Origin: Bacteroidales bacterium
GTDB lineage: Bacteria; Bacteroidota; Bacteroidia; Bacteroidales; VadinHA17
Direction: 5' to 3'
Assembly (NCBI GenBank): GCA_025455535.1
Contig: JALOMM010000046.1
Location: 1-8,894, forward strand
Length of the DNA: 8,894 nucleotides
Every line of letters starts with the position of its first letter. Within the stretch, counting starts at the first letter, position 1. Under the pieces are notes generated by a model. That model was not told the origin of the DNA, made no database searches, and saw only the letters and a program-made list of their open reading frames with translations. The translations under genes were made by a program, and so were the position numbers. Shown here in pieces: positions 6,770 to 8,894 of the stretch.

Positions 6770-7249
6770 ATGAAAAGTGTAATAGAATATTTCAGGGGTA
6801 TCTTCAACGGGATTAAATCGCTTCTTGTTGGCATGACGGTGACTGGCGGCTATTTCTTCAGGCCCGGGACAACCCTCACACAGCAGTATCCTGACAACAG
6901 GGATACACTGGTCATGTTCGAACGTTTCAAGGGTGAGGTGGTTATGCCGCACAATGAAAAGAACGAGCACAAGTGTACCGGTTGCGGGATATGCGAGATA
7001 AACTGCCCCAACGGCTCAATCGAGGTGATCCCGGCTACCGAGGTCACTGAAGAGGGTAAGAAAAAGAGGATAATAGACAAGCATATATACCATCTCGGGA
7101 TGTGTACCTTCTGCGGGCTGTGCGTCAAGACATGCCCTTCACAGGCCCTCGCCTTCTCGCAGGAGTTTGAGCATGCCGTCTTTGACCGCACGAAGCTCAC
7201 CAAGGTGCTTAATCAACCGGGGTCAAAACTTATGAAAGGAGTAGAATAA
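6770..7249 (+). CDS. nuoI: NADH-quinone oxidoreductase subunit I (2x[4Fe-4S])
   Basis: NuoI is the ferredoxin-like subunit that carries clusters N6a and N6b and passes electrons towards N2 in NuoB. The 159-aa protein has both complete cluster motifs: Cys69, 72, 75 and 79 (CTGCGICEINCP) and Cys112, 115, 118 and 122 (CTFCGLCVKTCP). An amphipathic N-terminal helix (about 1-22) that lies on the membrane and the RFKGEVVMP block (52-60) are also family traits. An AAGGAAAG stretch just before the ATG serves as a ribosome-binding site. The stop codon shares one base with the nuoJ start (TAATG). Because nuoG is absent here, NuoI is probably the site where electrons enter the complex. Confidence 0.96.
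   Translation: MKSVIEYFRGIFNGIKSLLVGMTVTGGYFFRPGTTLTQQYPDNRDTLVMFERFKGEVVMPHNEKNEHKCTGCGICEINCPNGSIEVIPATEVTEEGKKKRIIDKHIYHLGMCTFCGLCVKTCPSQALAFSQEFEHAVFDRTKLTKVLNQPGSKLMKGVE
7235..7241 (+). promoter_or_regulatory. Strong ribosome-binding site for nuoJ
   Basis: AAAGGAG lies 7 nt before the nuoJ ATG, inside the end of nuoI. It is one of only two good Shine-Dalgarno sequences in the window and fixes the nuoJ start at 7249. Confidence 0.6.
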
Positions 7250-7782
7250 TGGAAGGCAAACAGATAATGTTCGCGATTTTCGCTATCGTGATCGTCGTTT
7301 TCTCAATCTTTACGGTTACCAGCCGCAAGATACTGAGAGCAGCGGTATCTCTTCTGATGGTGCTTATAGCAACTGCAGGGCTCTATTTTATGCTGAACTA
7401 CCAGTTTCTTGCTGCCGTACAGCTGACCCTTTATGCCGGAGGAATTGTGGTGCTCATCATATTCTCCATACTGCTCACAAGCCAGCTTGACCACAAATTT
7501 GAGGTGGTGGAACTTAAGAAGACCATCTTCTCAGCCCTGGCAGCCCTGGCGGGATTTATAGTTGTAGTGACTACTATCCTGAAACATTCATTCGAGGCTG
7601 ACACTGCCGCTGCAACTGAAGTAAATATGGAGGTGATTGGCAAGAGCCTTCTCAACACCGGATCAGACGGTTACGTACTCCCCTTTGAGGTAATATCGGT
7701 GCTCCTCGTTGCTGCGATGATAGGCGCCATTGTAATCGCCAAAAAAGGGAGCCCCGTGAAAGAAGAAAAAAGTAACAAATAA
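7249..7782 (+). CDS. nuoJ: NADH-quinone oxidoreductase subunit J
   Basis: NuoJ (ND6 homologue) is a membrane subunit between NuoH/A and the antiporter-like subunits, and its third helix bends during coupling. The 177-aa protein has five membrane helices at about residues 5-23, 30-49, 53-77, 93-111 and 147-164. Helix 3 contains the conserved QLTLYAGGIVVLIIF block (58-72), with Tyr62 and the glycine pair at the expected pi-bulge position. The C-terminus is a short lysine-rich tail. The start overlaps the nuoI stop by one base and has a strong Shine-Dalgarno, so translation is coupled. Its length is usual for Bacteroidota NuoJ. Confidence 0.94.
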   Translation: MEGKQIMFAIFAIVIVVFSIFTVTSRKILRAAVSLLMVLIATAGLYFMLNYQFLAAVQLTLYAGGIVVLIIFSILLTSQLDHKFEVVELKKTIFSALAALAGFIVVVTTILKHSFEADTAAATEVNMEVIGKSLLNTGSDGYVLPFEVISVLLVAAMIGAIVIAKKGSPVKEEKSNK

Positions 7783-7794
7783 TACCTGACGAAT

Positions 7795-8112
7795 ATGAAT
7801 CCAGGCATCCCATTGGAATTTTATCTGATACTGGCATCGGCAATGTTCTTTACCGGTGTGTACGGCTTTCTCACCAGAAGAAACCTCATTACAATACTGA
7901 TGTCAGTTGAACTGATACTTAACTCGGTCAATATCAATTTTCTGGCCTTCAACAGGTATCTTTTCCCCGGCAAGCTTGACGGTCACTTCTTCAGCCTCTT
8001 TGTAATTGCCGTGGCTGCTGCTGAGGCAGCGGTTGCAATAGCGATAATAATTAACATCTACAGAAGGTTCACAACGATCAACGTTGAGGATGTAAATTCA
8101 TTAAAATACTGA
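7795..8112 (+). CDS. nuoK: NADH-quinone oxidoreductase subunit K
   Basis: NuoK (ND4L homologue) is a three-helix membrane subunit that supplies two essential glutamates to the central proton channel. The 105-aa protein has helices at about residues 6-25, 31-53 and 63-88. Glu39 (LMSVELILNS) and Glu77 (VAAAEAAVAIAII) correspond to Glu36 and Glu72 of E. coli NuoK, so this subunit is intact. The loop after helix 3 ends in the usual YRRF-like basic stretch. The start is ATG with no Shine-Dalgarno, 12 nt after nuoJ. Confidence 0.95.
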   Translation: MNPGIPLEFYLILASAMFFTGVYGFLTRRNLITILMSVELILNSVNINFLAFNRYLFPGKLDGHFFSLFVIAVAAAEAAVAIAIIINIYRRFTTINVEDVNSLKY

Positions 8113-8113
8113 T

Positions 8114-8120
8114 AAAGGAG
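8114..8120 (+). promoter_or_regulatory. Strong ribosome-binding site for nuoL
   Basis: AAAGGAG lies 7 nt before ATG 8128, in the 15-nt gap after nuoK. It fixes the nuoL start and shows that translation signals of this gene remain intact despite its internal deletion. Confidence 0.65.
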
Positions 8121-8127
8121 AAGATAA

Positions 8128-8894
8128 ATGGCAGATTTCGGTTATACTATATGGATTTTGATCTTGCCGCTGGTCACTTTCGTGATACTGGGACTGTTCG
8201 GCATGAGGCTGAAGGGGAGGATGGCGGGTCTGACCGGCACGGCATCGCTGGCGGTCATCACTGCCCTCTCCTACACCGCTGCGATAAGCTACTTCACCGG
8301 CAGCGGGCTGGTGGACGGTGTATACCAGAAAATTATCCCGTTCAACAGTGTCTGGCTGAACCTCACAGACCAGCTGCACATTGATATTGGCCTCCTTCTT
8401 GACCCCATCTCGGTCATGATGCTTGTAGTGATAAGCACTGTATCATTCATGGTGCACATCTACAGCCTTGGCTACATGAAGGGTGAGAAGGGTTTCGAAA
8501 GGTATTACGCCTTCCTGTCACTGTTCACGTTTGCAATGCTAGGTGTATCCTCATACCTGCTTATCGGATTCTATTATGACAGGCCGAGTGCTGTGGCAGC
8601 GGGCAAGAAAGCCTTCATTGTAACAAGGTTTGCCGATATGGGGTTCCTTGTAGGTATCCTTATCCTCTCCTTTACGACTAAAACATTTGATTTTGTCTCA
8701 CTTACGTCACTTGACGGCCCGGCCATCACCAGCACCGGCGGCGCCGTTTTCCTCGGCATGTCACTGATGACATGGTCCATGCTGCTGATCTTCATTGGCG
8801 GTGCAGGCAAATCTGCTATGTTCCCTCTCCACATATGGCTCCCTGATGCCATGGAAGGCCCCACGCCGGTGTCGGCCCTGATCCATGCCGCAAC
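8128..8894 (+). CDS. nuoL: NADH-quinone oxidoreductase subunit L (partial at window end; internal in-frame deletion of TM5)
   Basis: NuoL (ND5 homologue) is the distal proton-pumping, antiporter-like membrane subunit of complex I. The window holds the first 255 codons, with the gene running off the right edge. Family motifs present are LLLDPISVMML (residues 89-99), HIYSLGYMKGE (110-120), SSYLLIGFYY (141-150), KKAFIVTRFADMGFL (160-174), GGAGKSAMFPLHIWLPDAMEGPTPVSALIHA (224-254). Lys228 matches the essential TM7 lysine (E. coli Lys229). Between FTFAMLG (133-139) and VSSYLL (140-145), however, homologues have about 18 more residues, such as the E. coli stretch ending LGWEGVG. These residues form the end of TM4 and start of TM5 and include the essential Glu144. 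Here they are absent, in frame, so two helices collapse into one. The gene has a strong ribosome-binding site. It is probably nonfunctional as read unless the loss is an assembly error. Confidence 0.93.
   Translation, partial: MADFGYTIWILILPLVTFVILGLFGMRLKGRMAGLTGTASLAVITALSYTAAISYFTGSGLVDGVYQKIIPFNSVWLNLTDQLHIDIGLLLDPISVMMLVVISTVSFMVHIYSLGYMKGEKGFERYYAFLSLFTFAMLGVSSYLLIGFYYDRPSAVAAGKKAFIVTRFADMGFLVGILILSFTTKTFDFVSLTSLDGPAITSTGGAVFLGMSLMTWSMLLIFIGGAGKSAMFPLHIWLPDAMEGPTPVSALIHAA
8542..8547 (+). other. Deletion junction in nuoL (about 54 nt missing)
   Basis: The codons GGT (Gly139) and GTA (Val140) are adjacent here. In E. coli NuoL, SMVV and LCSYLLIGFYY are separated by 18 residues (LVLADNLLLMYLGWEGVG), and the alignment on both sides is otherwise gap-free. 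The nearby CTA (8539-8541) is the only CTA leucine codon in the 255 codons seen. The repeat-mediated origin (a shared CT-GG-GT-like flank in the lost segment) is a guess. Confidence 0.7.

Noticed and set aside
8574..8864. 96-codon minus-strand open frame
   Set aside because: Antisense to the well-conserved NuoL region containing the TM7 lysine and the ALIHA motif.

Overview
The window reads as a chromosomal piece from a member of the Bacteroidota, most likely the order Bacteroidales. This rests on protein style (a long-form QueA of about 406 aa, a YneI/Sad-type aldehyde dehydrogenase, Bacteroidales-like Nuo subunits), on two exact matches to the Bacteroidota -7 promoter box TAnnTTTG, and on scarce Shine-Dalgarno sequences. 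No database search was possible, so the placement is inferred from recalled family features.

Layout. Positions 1-27 hold an 11-bp tandem repeat cut by the window edge. On the minus strand lie a full-length aldehyde dehydrogenase of the succinate-semialdehyde type (28-1392) and, upstream of it, a short Smr-domain protein (1435-1746). A heptamer repeat fills the gap between them. A very compact divergent promoter region (about 1747-1796) separates the Smr gene from queA (1797-3017, plus strand), whose product makes the queuosine precursor epoxyqueuosine in tRNA. A 122-bp regulatory gap follows, with a -7 box between two FNR/CRP-like palindromes. A complex I operon then runs to the window end: nuoA, nuoB, nuoC, nuoD, nuoH, nuoI, nuoJ, nuoK and the first 255 codons of nuoL. 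Genes are tightly packed (gaps from -1 to 29 nt).

How the genes work together. NuoB, C, D and I form the Fe-S/quinone-reducing arm. NuoA, H, J, K and L (with M and N presumably downstream) form the proton-pumping membrane arm. nuoE, nuoF and nuoG, which encode the NADH-oxidising module, are absent between nuoD and nuoH. This is the 11-subunit layout, whose electron donor is probably not NADH directly (perhaps ferredoxin or flavodoxin).

Most striking point. The nuoL reading frame is open, but compared with the family it lacks about 18 residues (54 nt, in frame) at residues 139/140. The missing stretch is the end of TM4 and the first part of TM5, including the WE motif with the essential proton-channel glutamate (Glu144 in E. 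coli). Either this copy encodes a broken or highly unusual pump subunit, or the assembly has lost 54 nt. No CRISPR array, RNA gene, insertion sequence or phage element was seen.
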